Source: Embiotoca jacksoni (lineage: Eukaryota > Chordata > Actinopteri > Embiotocidae). From it: 64,000 nt of DNA. Where the stretch lies: the NCBI GenBank assembly GCA_022577435.1, contig JAKOON010000020.1, positions 9,825,324 through 9,889,323 on the forward strand, given 5' to 3'. The position numbers and the translations under genes were made by a program. The number at the start of each line of letters is the position of its first letter. Positions within the stretch are counted from its first letter, which is position 1. The notes under the pieces were generated by a model that saw only the letters and a list, made by a program, of their open reading frames with translations, was not told where the DNA came from and did not search any database. This document shows positions 22,291 through 33,960 of the stretch, in pieces.

Positions 22291-24885
22291 TGCCTTACTA
22301 TTTCCTAAATTAAAAATTCCACCTGAATTAAAAACACTACATAAAATGGGCTACTTAGTGAGATCCTGAAAGGTACATTTTATACGTTTTGAGAGAGTTA
22401 AGTTTGCCATTATTCCACACGTGCTGCTTTTTTCTCTGTTCTTATCATTTTGACTTGTTTCACCACAACAAAGCAAAGATGTATATTTCTCCATTTATTA
22501 AGAACTTGAACAATTACTGTATTATGGTGTCACTACTTTCACTGTCACAAAGTGCTTCAGTTTTTGTGCTCAATGAAAAATTAGTCAGTGGTGATTTTTA
22601 CTATTTCTGCAATGGAGTTTGTGTTTTTGGTTTGGTTTGTTTGTTCGGGTGTTTTTCAGAAGGATCGCAGAAATATATCGGCCCAGTTTTCATAAAATTT
22701 GGTGGAAGGGTTTAACATAGGCCAAGAAAGAACCGATTACATTTTGGAGTGCAATCCAATCACAGGGCGGATCCATTAATCATGTTTCGTTGCCAGATTG
22801 GGCATTTGGCCTATTACATCTTAAAATCCAGTGGATGATAGTCAAGTTCAATGGTGACAAAACAAAGGCCATTCTGCAGATACGATGATTTCATATCACA
22901 TCCCGCATCCACTGTAATTGACAGGGATGCACACGTGCTTGCTCAAACTTTATACATCAAGCATGTTGTTAAGGAGCGCTCGGAGACAGCGGTTTCATGG
23001 GGGAGAACAGGAACTGGTACAACAGCCGAGGTGTTCGGCACGGGCGTATTTTGACATCATTCTTATAGTTTTAGAAATATATCCAAAGATATAAAGGGGT
23101 TTCGGTTGCAGATTTGCATATTATAGAGGAGCGGATTAGTGGCCTTGGCTGAGATCTGTGCACTCTGAGTGCCCTTTAAGTTCCACATGTTCTTCTTTCT
23201 TTGTCTCCCCGATGCTCTCCTGGTAGATCTAAATCAGGAAGCACTTAACTATAGTTGTCGGACTCACAGTTGACATCTACGTGAGGCGAGTGCGAGAGGG
23301 TCTAGTTCAGCACCTTGTGGCACTCCACTGCCACCAGTTCCAGTACCAGGTCAGGCGTCACAGATGTCACAGGACATTTTAATGGAAAAAGGTAAATAAT
23401 TTATAGAGACATTTGTGGAGCCCTGAGAGGTCCCCCTGTCTGCAAATGTAAATGGATATTGATGGTACAAAACTGTGGCAGAATTAAAATAAAAGTCTAG
23501 GTAGAAACTGACACTTTGACATTTAATCCTGTTTACACAGCTCCTAATTGAGTGACTAATGTTCCTCATTTAACACCAAAGCAGAAAAATCTATCATACT
23601 TTATAATGTCCGTACCTACATCATTTTGCATGCAAATGTTATTGAATTCAGTTAAACTTTTTTAAACATTTTAAATTGTGTAGAGGGTGACATAAAAAAT
23701 GTGACATCAACGGTTGGACTCATTTTATCTTCTATGCCACCAGATATTTTTATCACACATTACACGGAATAGAGAAAGCTGTCAAGGTTTTCTAAGCAGT
23801 GCCAAGTGTCAGTTAAGCTGAGGTTGGCGGGGCATGCCGATTATTTGTGTGACCTGCATTGTTACAGTCACAGCCTTGTACTGTTTTGCAGCCTATTCGG
23901 CGTCTTCACACTTGTTCTCATTCATAATGAATACCGATGGGGCTGCAATATTAATAAGCTGCAGTGCCTCTGGCACTAGGTTTATTTAAGGATTCGGATT
24001 AAGAGGACAATGGAGGTGACAGGATCTGTGTGTGAGCATGTGGATGTAGTATTTTCATTCGCATGTATTTTTTATAATGCAAGCAAATTGTCACATGTTC
24101 GATACCCCAACATCCTGCTAAATGGGCCACGGGCAAAACACCAAGCACATACCGGCTCATTCACTCACTTTCAACTCACAAGCCTTACAAAACCTTTAAG
24201 ACTGGGATGGGGAAACATTTCAGGCCTTAAGACAATGATAGAAATGTTTGTTGAGAAATTCTTTGACATTCCTTCCATTAAAATTTTAATTTACCACTAA
24301 TAACACGACTTGTCTTGTTACCATGCAAACATTCAAAGTGCTTTTTATCAGTACTTCCAGTCTGAACGCAGGATGTTTTACAACATGTAGGGCCACAATT
24401 TAAACATTTCCCACCCAATGTTACTTCCAATGGCTAACTGCCTCTCTGAGAGGCTTTTGTGATTGAGTGGTGGAAAATTTGGAGCAGCACACAAGATTAT
24501 TGGCTGTTCTCAAGAATGTCACTCAACCAATCTGACTTGAAAGGGCTGATCAGAAACATTTTCTGCTTACCCAGCTTGTAATTTCCCAACCACATGTGGA
24601 TTATCGCTGATAAATCACATTAGCAATGGACATTAACAGGACCAAGACAGATTATAATATGGAAAAGTGTGTTATGTTGATGATAATGCAACTGATGTGT
24701 GGAGATAAGGCAACCCTTATGACCCGATGTTATCTCATTACAACTGAGTGCAACTTATATTGAGAAAAGAATGGATGAAGCACTGTGTAGAAAAACTTGT
24801 AAATACAAGCTATAACAAATAATGATCTAAAGCAGACATAATTAGTGGATAGGAGGATTCTTCATAAATCAGCCAATTAAATATT
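22291..24885. other. Non-coding DNA, no gene seen
   Basis: Mostly complex, unique-looking AT-rich sequence. The open frame at 22389-22715 (108 codons) is Phe/Cys/Ser-rich without a recognisable domain. No simple repeat of note. Confidence 0.58.
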
Positions 24886-25188
24886 ATTAGGGCCCGAGCT
24901 CAGCTTCTGTAACACAGAAAGTTGATGTTTAAGGTCAAAGGATGCTTGAAACCTCACGAAACGTGTCACATACATCTGGCTTGGTGAGACAATACATCCG
25001 ATGTGTTTTGCGAGTGGGCGTGGCCAAACGGCTTGCCAGCCTGGAGACAGGAAATGAGACAAAAATAGAAACTTTAAGCGGGGATACACAGTCCCTCGCG
25101 CGCTGCACGTCGGGGAGACGGCTTCGGGGAGGCGGCGCGCGGGAGTGCGAGGGCCCGTACATCACTGCTTGCAGTTTTAATTTGACCT
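24886..25188 (+). mobile_element. Interspersed fish repeat, GGGCCCGAGC family
   Basis: The left edge reads ATTATTAGGGCCCGAGC. The right edge reads TGCGAGGGCCCGTACATCAC and then TGCTTGCAGTTTTAATTT. I recognise both edges as the ends of a highly abundant teleost repeat. The interior includes GTGGGCGTGGCCAAACGGCT and a GC-rich segment (25085-25155) unlike its flanks. At about 300 bp it is shorter than I expect for a full copy, so it is probably internally deleted. The superfamily is not certain. Confidence 0.6.
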
Positions 25189-26734
25189 TATATTTATAAA
25201 ACTATTGCTTTGATACATCATTGGTATGATACATCATGTTATGCTATATGTCAAGATCACAAAGTTGCCATATATAACATACAACACACAGATTGACCCA
25301 CACAGAACATAGCTGTGACTCCAGGTCAAGTCTCAAATCTTTCGGATGTGACTTGAACATCCAAAAACATGTTTTTTCATCCATCAATGTTTAAATGAAG
25401 AGGAAAAAAAAAATCTTCTTCCTGTTGCAGAGGAATACTTTTTGGCTAAACTTGTTGGAGCAGAACTTAAACAGATGTTGCACAGATCCATACACGCAAT
25501 GAACAAGAGCAAACTCCAATTCAAATCCAATGCTGGCCAAGTGTGATCATTTATTTGCGAGTGGTCAATATTATTAACCTCAAGGTTATGTCTTAAATGG
25601 ACCTCCCTGATTCCCTTAATTGCATCATACATCGGCATATTTCTCCACTTTTCAAACCAAATCCTGGTAAATCTCAAGGTGATGTGTCAAGTCCAATAAA
25701 AACAGCCAAATATCAGATTAATTTCTCCTGGAAATCAGAGCGAGCACGTATTGAACAGAGCTGCAGTGCTTTTTCATTTTTTTCTTTCACCTCAAATCTT
25801 GATTTAATTCAAAGTAGCCAAAGTTAGCAGCCGTGCCAGGGAGAAGTATTGGTTCCAGAGATTAGCCTGTGAACGGAGCTGATGTCATGGTCTTTTCAGT
25901 CAGAGAGCTCCTTTTGTTGGACAGAGGCTTACAAGGGACTTTACCAAAACGTTGCAAACACTTAACCATGGTTATCACAGAAACACTCCCCATGTGTTCC
26001 TGGTTTACAAAGGGGGAAAAAAATATGCTGGGCCTGAAGTTGTTCCTCCATTATGAGCTTGATTTTATATTTGTGAACAATTGGCAGATATGCAAAAATA
26101 TGGAAACTCTTGTGCTCACTCTGGCCTACTGAAGGCTTTCACAGTTGTTTTATGATATTACAACATCATAGGATTACAACTAAACCCAAATATCACCCCC
26201 CCAAAAAAACATCAACATTATTTTCTCTATCCCAGAGAAACACTTTGACTATTAGCTTAAAGAAACATTCTTCTGACCTGCAACCCTGATCTTGTTGTCA
26301 TACTTTTGGCCAGAATAATAACTATAGTTCCATATATAATTAATGGGAGCTCTCCATTTAAGAAAAGCTTTACAACAGATTAAAATTAAAAACATGTCAT
26401 ATGTTGGAACATATATGGGCGTGGGTGTTGGAACAGTTCGGCCTTTAAAAGCAGTTTATTTTGATGTCTCAAGTAAAGCAGGCATTATGCAAGCATTGCC
26501 TCAGGTTCTCAAAATGCAAAAGCCTCTTCTGGGTCCAACCTGCATGGATGCAGCGTATCATTAATTAAACAGTGGAAAGTGGGGCATTGTAGGCACTACC
26601 CTGAAATCTAACAAACTTAGAATTTACTAAATCATATTCTGCCTTCAAATTGAACTTGAGAGCTTGTGGCTACGACATGGAAAGTCGCGTGCACTGTATG
26701 CTTGGCGTTCTAATGGTCAAGTCCAAGCGGCAAC
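25189..26734. other. Non-coding DNA, no gene seen
   Basis: No recognised exon or repeat. Minus-strand frames around 25384-25677 and plus-strand frames at 25597-26132 have no known domains. A C7-A7 run lies near 26197-26209. Confidence 0.58.
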
Positions 26735-26822
26735 CAACAGCGGCATCACGCATTGGTTTGAGAACGGTCAAATATGAAGCCTTGAATTTAAAGTTTGGCC
26801 ATCAGCATCTATAGACCTGTGA
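26735..26822 (+). repeat. Fragment of the dispersed repeat found at 47.4 and 58.7 kb
   Basis: GGCATCACGCATTGGTTTGA, then GAACGGT, GAAGCC and TTTGGCCATCAGCATC. This parallels the left part of the copies at 47433-47916 (CACCCATTGGTTTGTGAACT) and 58687-59170 (CACTCATTGGTTTTGTGC, GGCCGTCACCATCTTG). It lies in the same orientation and is truncated on the right. Confidence 0.5.
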
Positions 26823-28917
26823 CGCTAAAGCTTAAGACTAATATGCTTTGTTACAGGGACTTGAAGGTCGCACGGTTCATCAGAGACTGATGAATACAAC
26901 AACGTTGACTCCAGAGAGTGGCCATTTACGCATCTGACACATTGAGAACAAGAGTAGCTCAGATCATCTTGAAAAGAACAATTTCCCAGTGTTAACAGAA
27001 AACCAATTTAATGTTTACAAATTCATCTGGAGATCTAAAGCAAACTATCCACTGATTCCTCTGAGCTCCTTCAAAGTGGATCTTTGATCCACCGTCTCTT
27101 TCCCTGCAGATCGATTGCAGTTGAAGAGTTCATTATCCAAGACAAATCCATATGCTTCTCTGCCACGTCTTCAGCCGTTCTTCTCATGCCGTCTTCGCTC
27201 TGCCTTTTAATTGGCCTTCAGTCATCAGTCATCTTGGCTGCACTTGTTCCTTTACCCACTCGGTCGTTCCAGTCTAATGACACAATGGCTAATTTTACAC
27301 CCACCAGTCGTTCTGTTTAATTACTGACTGTCCAGACTCCTCTGGCTCAATCAATAACAACCGTACAGAGATGGGAAGAAGCTTTGGGAAAAAAGTCCAT
27401 GGGGCAGTTGATTTGGAAGAGGAAATAAGATTCTACTTTTCATTAAACAAGGATGGTTAACAGAAACAAATAGCAGGTAGCTAATTGGTCATCGGTGATG
27501 ATTTGTGAAATGTCTTTGGCACACTGTATCATCCACGTCATAGAATATCAAAGCTCCCTGTGCTTCAAGGCTTCACTCTGTGACACTGATAAAATTCAAA
27601 AGTGTCAAATTACTTTGAATTATTTAAAGTGTACCAGTGGAGTGAGATAATTCACTTGCTTACTATAAACTTATTTTACTTGCAAATCAGCTCCTGTCTT
27701 GAATTTTGTGAATGAAGAGCTATAACTGGATGCTAATGGCTGACTTGCTATTCATAATGTCACCTTTTCAGAAACCTCTTTTACACATCAAAGTGCATTA
27801 GCAATAAAGTAACAAAACCAGACTGAATTCTTACGCCTTGATTCACAGGAAGATTTTAAACTTGCTTTCACAGCTATACTTGGGTTGAGTTGGTCCTAAC
27901 CAAGGGACAAAATACTCCAAAATAATAATGTAACAAAAAAAGGTGTAAATATGACATCATGTGAACTGGCAGATTATTCATTCAGTTTTTGTCATCCAGC
28001 ATCATCAGAGGGGAAAATGCAATTAAGACATTAAATTGCACAATGGTTTCTGCTTCTCAGATTTGTATGATCATGTGTTCAAAAGGGCTCAGGATTTGAT
28101 TAGAAGCATCATAATCATACTCAAGACCAGAAGTGGAAGTCATATGTCAGAGTCTCATACTATAATATTATGTTGGGTAGTTACCCCAACATTGATACAC
28201 TTTCAAACATTGGAATTTATTGGAATCAAATGATCTCGTTACAAAAACTTATAGTGCGGGGCTTTTACATATAAATGAACATCCGTTACATTGAGGCACC
28301 TGGAACACGAGTTCACACAATGCTGATTAAACCCAACATTGCCAGATAGCTCACTGAGTATACACAATTTTTACATCATGTTGGCTGTTTTTGTATTTAA
28401 TACCACTGGTAGAGGAGGGGGGGCAAGAGTTCTGCACTCTAGGTGTGATGTAAACTGAATTTCAAGATAATTCAACTAAACATTTCCAGTTTCTATTTTC
28501 ACAGCACTTCAGAACTTCTCTTTCTGAATGAATGTACAGCTGAGAGTTCACTCAGCTCACTAAGTACATTTCAAAATAAACATCTTCAGCCTATTTACAG
28601 ACATCCTGGCATACGTTGTTTTCAGAGTGAAAGGTTTCGAGGGATTCCGTTCACCAGTAATGAAAAAAACCTTCTCCTTCAGTTAATCTCAGCTGTAAAC
28701 GGAATGGATGATTGATATTTGACACTGGATTTATAAATCATGCTTAAGTAACCATTGTGATTCATCAGATTCAAAACAATTTTAGTCATCAAGCAAGGAT
28801 GCTGGAATACGATGAGAGAGTGAAATTAGGTCTTTTTCCCCCCCTGTTTCTGTGTATGCTATGGACCCAGTAGAAGCTGACCTACACTCATCAATGTGCA
28901 TCCTTCTCTGTGTGCAC
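26823..28917. other. Non-coding DNA, no gene seen
   Basis: Complex AT-rich DNA without a recognised element. A G7 run lies near 28420 and a C8 run at about 28840-28847 upstream of the candidate exon. No long frame. Confidence 0.57.
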
Positions 28918-28919
28918 AG

Positions 28920-29086
28920 GTTTACACACCCATCAGGCCTGAGGGTTTATGGGCTTGAACCCATTGGAGACAACCAATCAGCAGAGTCATTTGAAGACGC
29001 TCGGTTCCAGGGGACCAATGGGAGACGATGGGCCGGGCGGAGCCAGGAACTGATGGTGGAACTGAGTGGCTGTGGCAGCGTTAATG
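28920..29086 (+). other. Candidate 167-nt exon or promoter-proximal segment
   Basis: The left boundary is a good acceptor: a pyrimidine-rich run, then GTGCACAG ending at 28919. The right boundary is a near-ideal donor, ATG/GTAAGTGAG, with GT at 29087. One frame is open throughout, giving 55 codons beginning FTHPSGLRVYGLEPIGDN with one base over at each end. I recognise no protein family in it. The same segment holds three CCAAT motifs (28963-28967 inverted, 28974-28978, 29015-29019) and a GC box GGGCGG (29035-29040). An alternative reading is therefore a TATA-less promoter whose first exon ends at the 29087 donor. Neither reading is proven. Confidence 0.25.
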
Positions 29087-29227
29087 GTAAGTGAGAGGTA
29101 ATTAGGGAGAAAAGACTTGTGTGCGGCTCTCCATCCGGTGAACAGAGCGGGGAGCCAGCCTCCCCACCGCCTCATTTATCATCATCTGCTTAGCAGGCGG
29201 CTCAGAGTCAGGACAAACAGAACAAAC

Positions 29228-29738
29228 CCCCTCCATCTTTCTCCTTCTCTCAGTTCCTGTTCCTTCTTATCTTCTGTCCTTTTCATCCTTTGCTACTTAT
29301 CCCTTGTACGAAACTTTCATCTCTCTTTCATTCTCTGCATCTAATCTGCCTTTCTGTCCGATCTGTATTCTCTTTCATGCTCTCTGTCCTTCTCTGTCTT
29401 TATCGTTGCCACCTGTCTCTTATATACTTCCCTCACTCACTCTTTTCCTGCAGTTTATCAGTTTATCAATTTTTTTTGAACTTTTATTTTCCTTCCTCTA
29501 CGTTTCCTTTCACTTTCACATCAACTGTGTTCCACCTCATCCCTGTCGTTTTGTCCTGCTCTATCTATTTATTCAATATGCTTTGCCTGCATTGCTTTGG
29601 TGCTTTCCACTCTCCGTTTCTGCTTTGCAATTTCCATCTTCTGTTTTCCATCTTTCTTGCCACCATCTCCCCGTGACCCTCGATGTTTTTCATTTTTCCT
29701 ATTTCTTCTCCAATTTGTCTCTTCATTCTCTTCACTGA
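29228..29738 (+). repeat. Pyrimidine-rich low-complexity region, about 500 bp
   Basis: The plus strand is dominated by CTT, TCT, TCC and TTC words with purines sparse for about half a kilobase. The two overlapping open frames here (29290-29676 and 29304-29738) are rich in Leu, Ser, Phe and Cys only because of this composition. Such tracts may form triplex (H-DNA) structures locally. Confidence 0.8.
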
Positions 29739-29932
29739 TGTTATTTTTTACTGACTAGATCTGATCTTCCAGATTTTGGCACCTGTGTTTGTGCCATCAA
29801 CAATCAACAGTCTTTAATACAGGAAGTAGTATCACAAGTAGTTGTGACTTCACCATCATCTTGATTATTACAACTAGCGGGACCACCTTCACCTATGAAA
29901 TACCAGGATAATGAAATGCCACCCTGATGGTC

Positions 29933-30137
29933 AAAATGCAAAATACACTTCACAAAATGAAAAAACCTTTCACAAAATCCCAACAATGTCCCTAAATACA
30001 ATGACGTTTTACAAAATGCAACGACATTTCACAAAATAAAAAGCCATTTCACAAAACATAAAATTTTCATAAAATATGACATTTTACGAAACGCAAAACC
30101 ATTTCACAAAATGCTAAATTTTACTAAACGCAACGAT
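29933..30137 (+). repeat. Degenerate minisatellite, unit about 20 bp
   Basis: About ten imperfect copies of a unit close to CATTTCACAAAATGCAAAAC run in tandem. The best units are ATTTCACAAAATAAAAAGCC, ATTTTACGAAACGCAAAACC and ATTTCACAAAATGCTAAATT. The unit core CATTTCACAAAATG is itself nearly palindromic. The divergence between units implies an old array. Confidence 0.85.
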
Positions 30138-31747
30138 GACAAGCAAAGAAAACATCTGAAAAATTGCAGAATAAAAACAAACAAGAACACATGAGAATAA
30201 ATGGATAGATGAATCGTTTAAGGCGGTTGGCAGTTTCACTGCTGTGAGGTGCATGAATATGCAACTGCTATGATTTCACAGCAAAATCTCAACGTGCATT
30301 TTACAAGCTTAGATGAGGTCATCTTTTCCCTCACAGATGTCTGATGAATGGGTAATTCCACCTTCATTTTATTTCCCCTTTTGAATGAGTCAGCAAAAAG
30401 TAGCTATTTTTCACAGACCAGCTCAAATTCATTAATGTTCACACCTCTTTCGGGTGTGCAGTTGTCACTAATTAATGACTTTCCTTGTTCTACGACTGTA
30501 ACAACATGTTGAGACGCTGGCAGGGATGCAGACAACAGCATGGCCAATATCGATAATTGGCTGCAACAGGTGACAGAGAAAAATGGAGTTAAACAAGAAG
30601 AAAAAAAAATCCAGAAGTACAAGACATGGACATAACTCCAGGGTGTGACGTGCAAACAGAACTAATTTGTAGCAGAAAGTAATTTGTATCACTCCTGACT
30701 GGCGGCAGTTGTTGGAGAAGCAGGGAACACATCCACTCAGGTACCATAATTTATCACTTCAACACTCGCTTCCTCCCCATGTCACTTAGATATCTCACAG
30801 TTCCCTTGTTTCTATTGAGAGCAAGTCAAGCCAAAAATTTCAGATTATAGAACCAAGACCATTTTTAATATTTCTTTTCATCCGTTCCATTATGTTTTAA
30901 TCACGTCGTGGTTTAAAACAGCATTTTTTTGTACTCTTTGCCATGATTTTGTTGTTCTGTTTCCATCTAGCAACATGAAAAATGTTTTTTTTTTTTTTTT
31001 TAAATCTGTCAGTGGCTCAATACATGTGTCCTGTCTTCTTTCCTTGCCCTGGTTGGATGAGACTGCCTTCTTTGTAGGATCACTTAAACATTCATCAAGC
31101 TAAATTGTAATGATGTAACTTCTGTTAAGAAAGTATTTCATTCACACTGCATTCCTTTTACATAGATTCCCAGTTAGCAGTTTGGACAAAAATTTTATAT
31201 TCTGTTTTGAAAAAAGCTTCTTTGGAGTTCATCAAACAGACTTTCTCCGTGCGCTTTGATTCTCGTGTTCTAAAATGTCTGAAAATCTCTCGTGTGGTCC
31301 CGCTCTGCTGATCTTTGATTTCACCCACATGCAAGGATGTTTTCTGTTCAGCACATTAGCTCCAGTCTGAATGTTGGCTAAAGCTGTCCCTCCAGACTTT
31401 CCCCTCATTGCCGTGATGGAGAGCTGCACTCAGCATTGATTAAGACTGCAGCTAGGTGAAAGCCCATGACAGGTCACCAGCACGGCTGTCGCTTCCCGCA
31501 CACAGGGGCAGAACGAGGATATAAAAATACGTGGACACTTAACTCTCGCTGTTGACATTTGTAACAATGTTCGCCTATCAGATTGAGATACTGTAATAGT
31601 GGATGTGCCTGTAATAACTGTCCACTAAACCTCTAAAACCCTGCGATGGCAGTGTTGCAAAAATAAATCCATCACAAGAAACAACTTCACCAAATTCTCC
31701 ACAGAGAGCAACTGATGGATGTCAAGCATCAGCTATTTTTTTCTCTC
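30138..31747. other. Non-coding DNA, no gene seen
   Basis: Unique-looking sequence with one T17 run at 30985-31001. No recognised element or frame. Confidence 0.58.
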
Positions 31748-31771
31748 TTTTTTTTTTTTTTTTTTTTTTTT
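31748..31771 (+). repeat. Poly(T) tract, 24 nt
   Basis: An uninterrupted T run preceded by TTTCTCTC. Confidence 0.95.
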
Positions 31772-32154
31772 AAAGTATATTGCCAAAAGCAATAATTGTA
31801 CTATCTGTATTTTAGTAAATATCCTATTGTATTGCATAAACATACAGTCGTGGTTTCATATATAGAAAATAAGCCTATGCACAAAAACACTTGAAATCTA
31901 TTTCACATATCATACACATATGATTTACAGATATGTTACACAAATGTCACTTAGTTCTTTTAGATGGAGGAGCTATCTTACTACTTTTATTTAAAGACTA
32001 CTTATATACAGTTTCGTGGTACTTTGATGAAGGGAACCACTGAACTGAACTCAGCCGCTGTGTATATTTAAAGTGCATCAGTACTAACAATGTGCTATTA
32101 GATCACTTTTTCCTGCACAACACTTAATTTTCGTCACACAGAGTACATTTTCCA

Positions 32155-32350
32155 GAACCCAGAAGATTCTGGGATTGAATCTCAGCTGGAGCCTTTTTGT
32201 GTGGAGTTTTCATGTTCTCCCTGCATGGGTTTTCTCCAGGTACTCCAGCTTCCTTCCACCATTCAAAGACATGCACGTTAAGTTAACTGATGATTATAAA
32301 TTGCCGTTGGTGTGAATGTGAGTGGTTGTCTGTCTTTCTTCCCCACAGCG
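32155..32350 (+). mobile_element. SINE-like interspersed repeat fragment
   Basis: It starts near a B-box-like GGGATTGAATCTC (pol III consensus GGTTCGAATCC). It continues with TGTGTGGAGTTTTCATGTTC, GGGTTTTCTCCAGGTACTCC, AAAGACATGCACGTTA, AAATTGCCGTTGGTGTGAAT and GTGAGTGGTTGTCTGTCT. These words in this order define a very common fish repeat whose full copies carry a tRNA-like head. I believe it is RTE-mobilised, but that is from memory. The 5' head and 3' tail are missing here. Confidence 0.62.
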
Positions 32351-32370
32351 GGTTTAGATAATTGATGGAG

Positions 32371-33759
32371 AATACATTTAGCTGCTTATAGACTTTTATT
32401 TAGCTGGATTTTGACTGCAGGACTTTTAATTACAATGGAGTATAATTCAATTGTTGTATCTGTCCCTCAACTAATACAGGATCTGAACGCTCTTTCCACC
32501 ACTGACTTTATCTTTTTTCATGACAAAGTTATTCACATTGAGTGAAATCATATAAAACCCTGCAATAAACAAAACTTAACAGAGGATATGCAATCTACAC
32601 CAGCAGTAAAAGCAGCAGTGCTCTGAACCAGCTGGTGGAAGCAGCCTTGACTGACACCAAGTCACCACCTATTTGCCACTCAGAACATAGATTCGACACT
32701 GCTTTGACAAGAACCGCAAAGAGTAAATTCATCAAATTGCTGCATGTCAAATTCTATTTGTCTGAGAGGACCTCTCTTGCGCACACTTATCAGCTGCCCT
32801 ATCATCGCCTAATAGCTACTGTAAATTCGCTCATATCTGATGGCAGGCATTCATTTGGAAAATGACTGTCTTAATCTATATTTTATCAACTGGACTGAAG
32901 ATATTAATAGTAGATATTCTTATTAGGCCTTAAACCTCATCAAGATTCCTGATGTGAACATCATGGTGAGAGACTTAAATGATCCACGGAAAGTGTTCTC
33001 TGTGATTCATTTCTTTTGTCTTTACTTTGGTCTTCAAACTACACTAACTATGTTCAGCTGATGTGTACTGTTTTCAGGACTCCTCTCTCAACATTCACTG
33101 GAACATATAAATAAAGCTATTGGGTTGTGGGAAGCTTATGAAACATGAATCTGTCTCATGAGTGGAGTAACCACAGACTGCGCTCAGATCAAGGCCTTAA
33201 GGTACCGTAGTTCTGAATCCAAGAACATCAGTTTGTTCCAATCTGGCTGAAACCGATAAAGTCCACAATGAGGAGAGTGACTTCATGGCTACGTTACAAT
33301 GCTGCAGAAGTTTTGCTTAATCTATGTGATGTGCTTCGGCTGAAGAATGATCTCACACTTAATTATCAGTGAGATAAGTTTAATGTCCCAGAGAAAAACA
33401 TGTGCAGGAAGGCTGTGAAGACTCAGACAAGAAACAAAAGAGCCACACAGAGCACCGATACAGTCAGTCAGGAAGCTTGAAGATAAATTACTGGCAAAAG
33501 CAGATAACAAGTTTAATTTCTTAAAGAAACTGGCAAAACTGAATCAGACAATAGGTGACTATGCAGCAAAATTTCACTCACTTTCCTATCTGGCAGAGTC
33601 CAGTCTATCACTCCACACTCCTCCCCCTCGTCCTTCCTGTTCTTAGCCCCATCTCTCAGCCTCTGACTGGCCTTATCTCCAGTCACACCTCTCTCCCATC
33701 TTGAGCACTTATCTCCTGTGCCAGTGTGCGTCATGCATCCGTAGCCTTGTCGAAGATAG
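32371..33759. other. Non-coding DNA, no gene seen
   Basis: Nothing recognised. The small frame at 32635-32865 has no known domain. Confidence 0.57.
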
Positions 33760-33950
33760 GACATTACACAGCAAGGTTTCCCGTTTACTCAAGATCTCAC
33801 CCTCGGCCGATTCCCGCAGGCAGCCATCTTAGCACCAAAGGGTTTGATCGCCATCGTGGACGAGTACATTCGATCCCGCCCCAGCAGTGCGTTTACTCAG
33901 GGTTGTTTGTGCAGCCTGTGTGCCGCTTATTGCCTCTCTGCTGTGACTTA
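33760..33950 (+). other. CpG-richer patch with open frame (candidate exon)
   Basis: CG dinucleotides are visibly more frequent here than around it. A frame is open from 33760 to a stop at about 33950. The part after an acceptor-like ATTCCCGCAG (ending 33819) reads AAILAPKGLIAIVDEYIRSR, which has protein-like composition. No good donor follows and I recognise no family, so chance is quite possible. Confidence 0.18.
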
Positions 33951-33960
33951 GGGTGATACG

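Noticed and set aside
29304..29738. 144- and 128-codon overlapping frames
   Set aside because: Lie in pyrimidine-rich low-complexity DNA, which suppresses stops; two phases are open at once.
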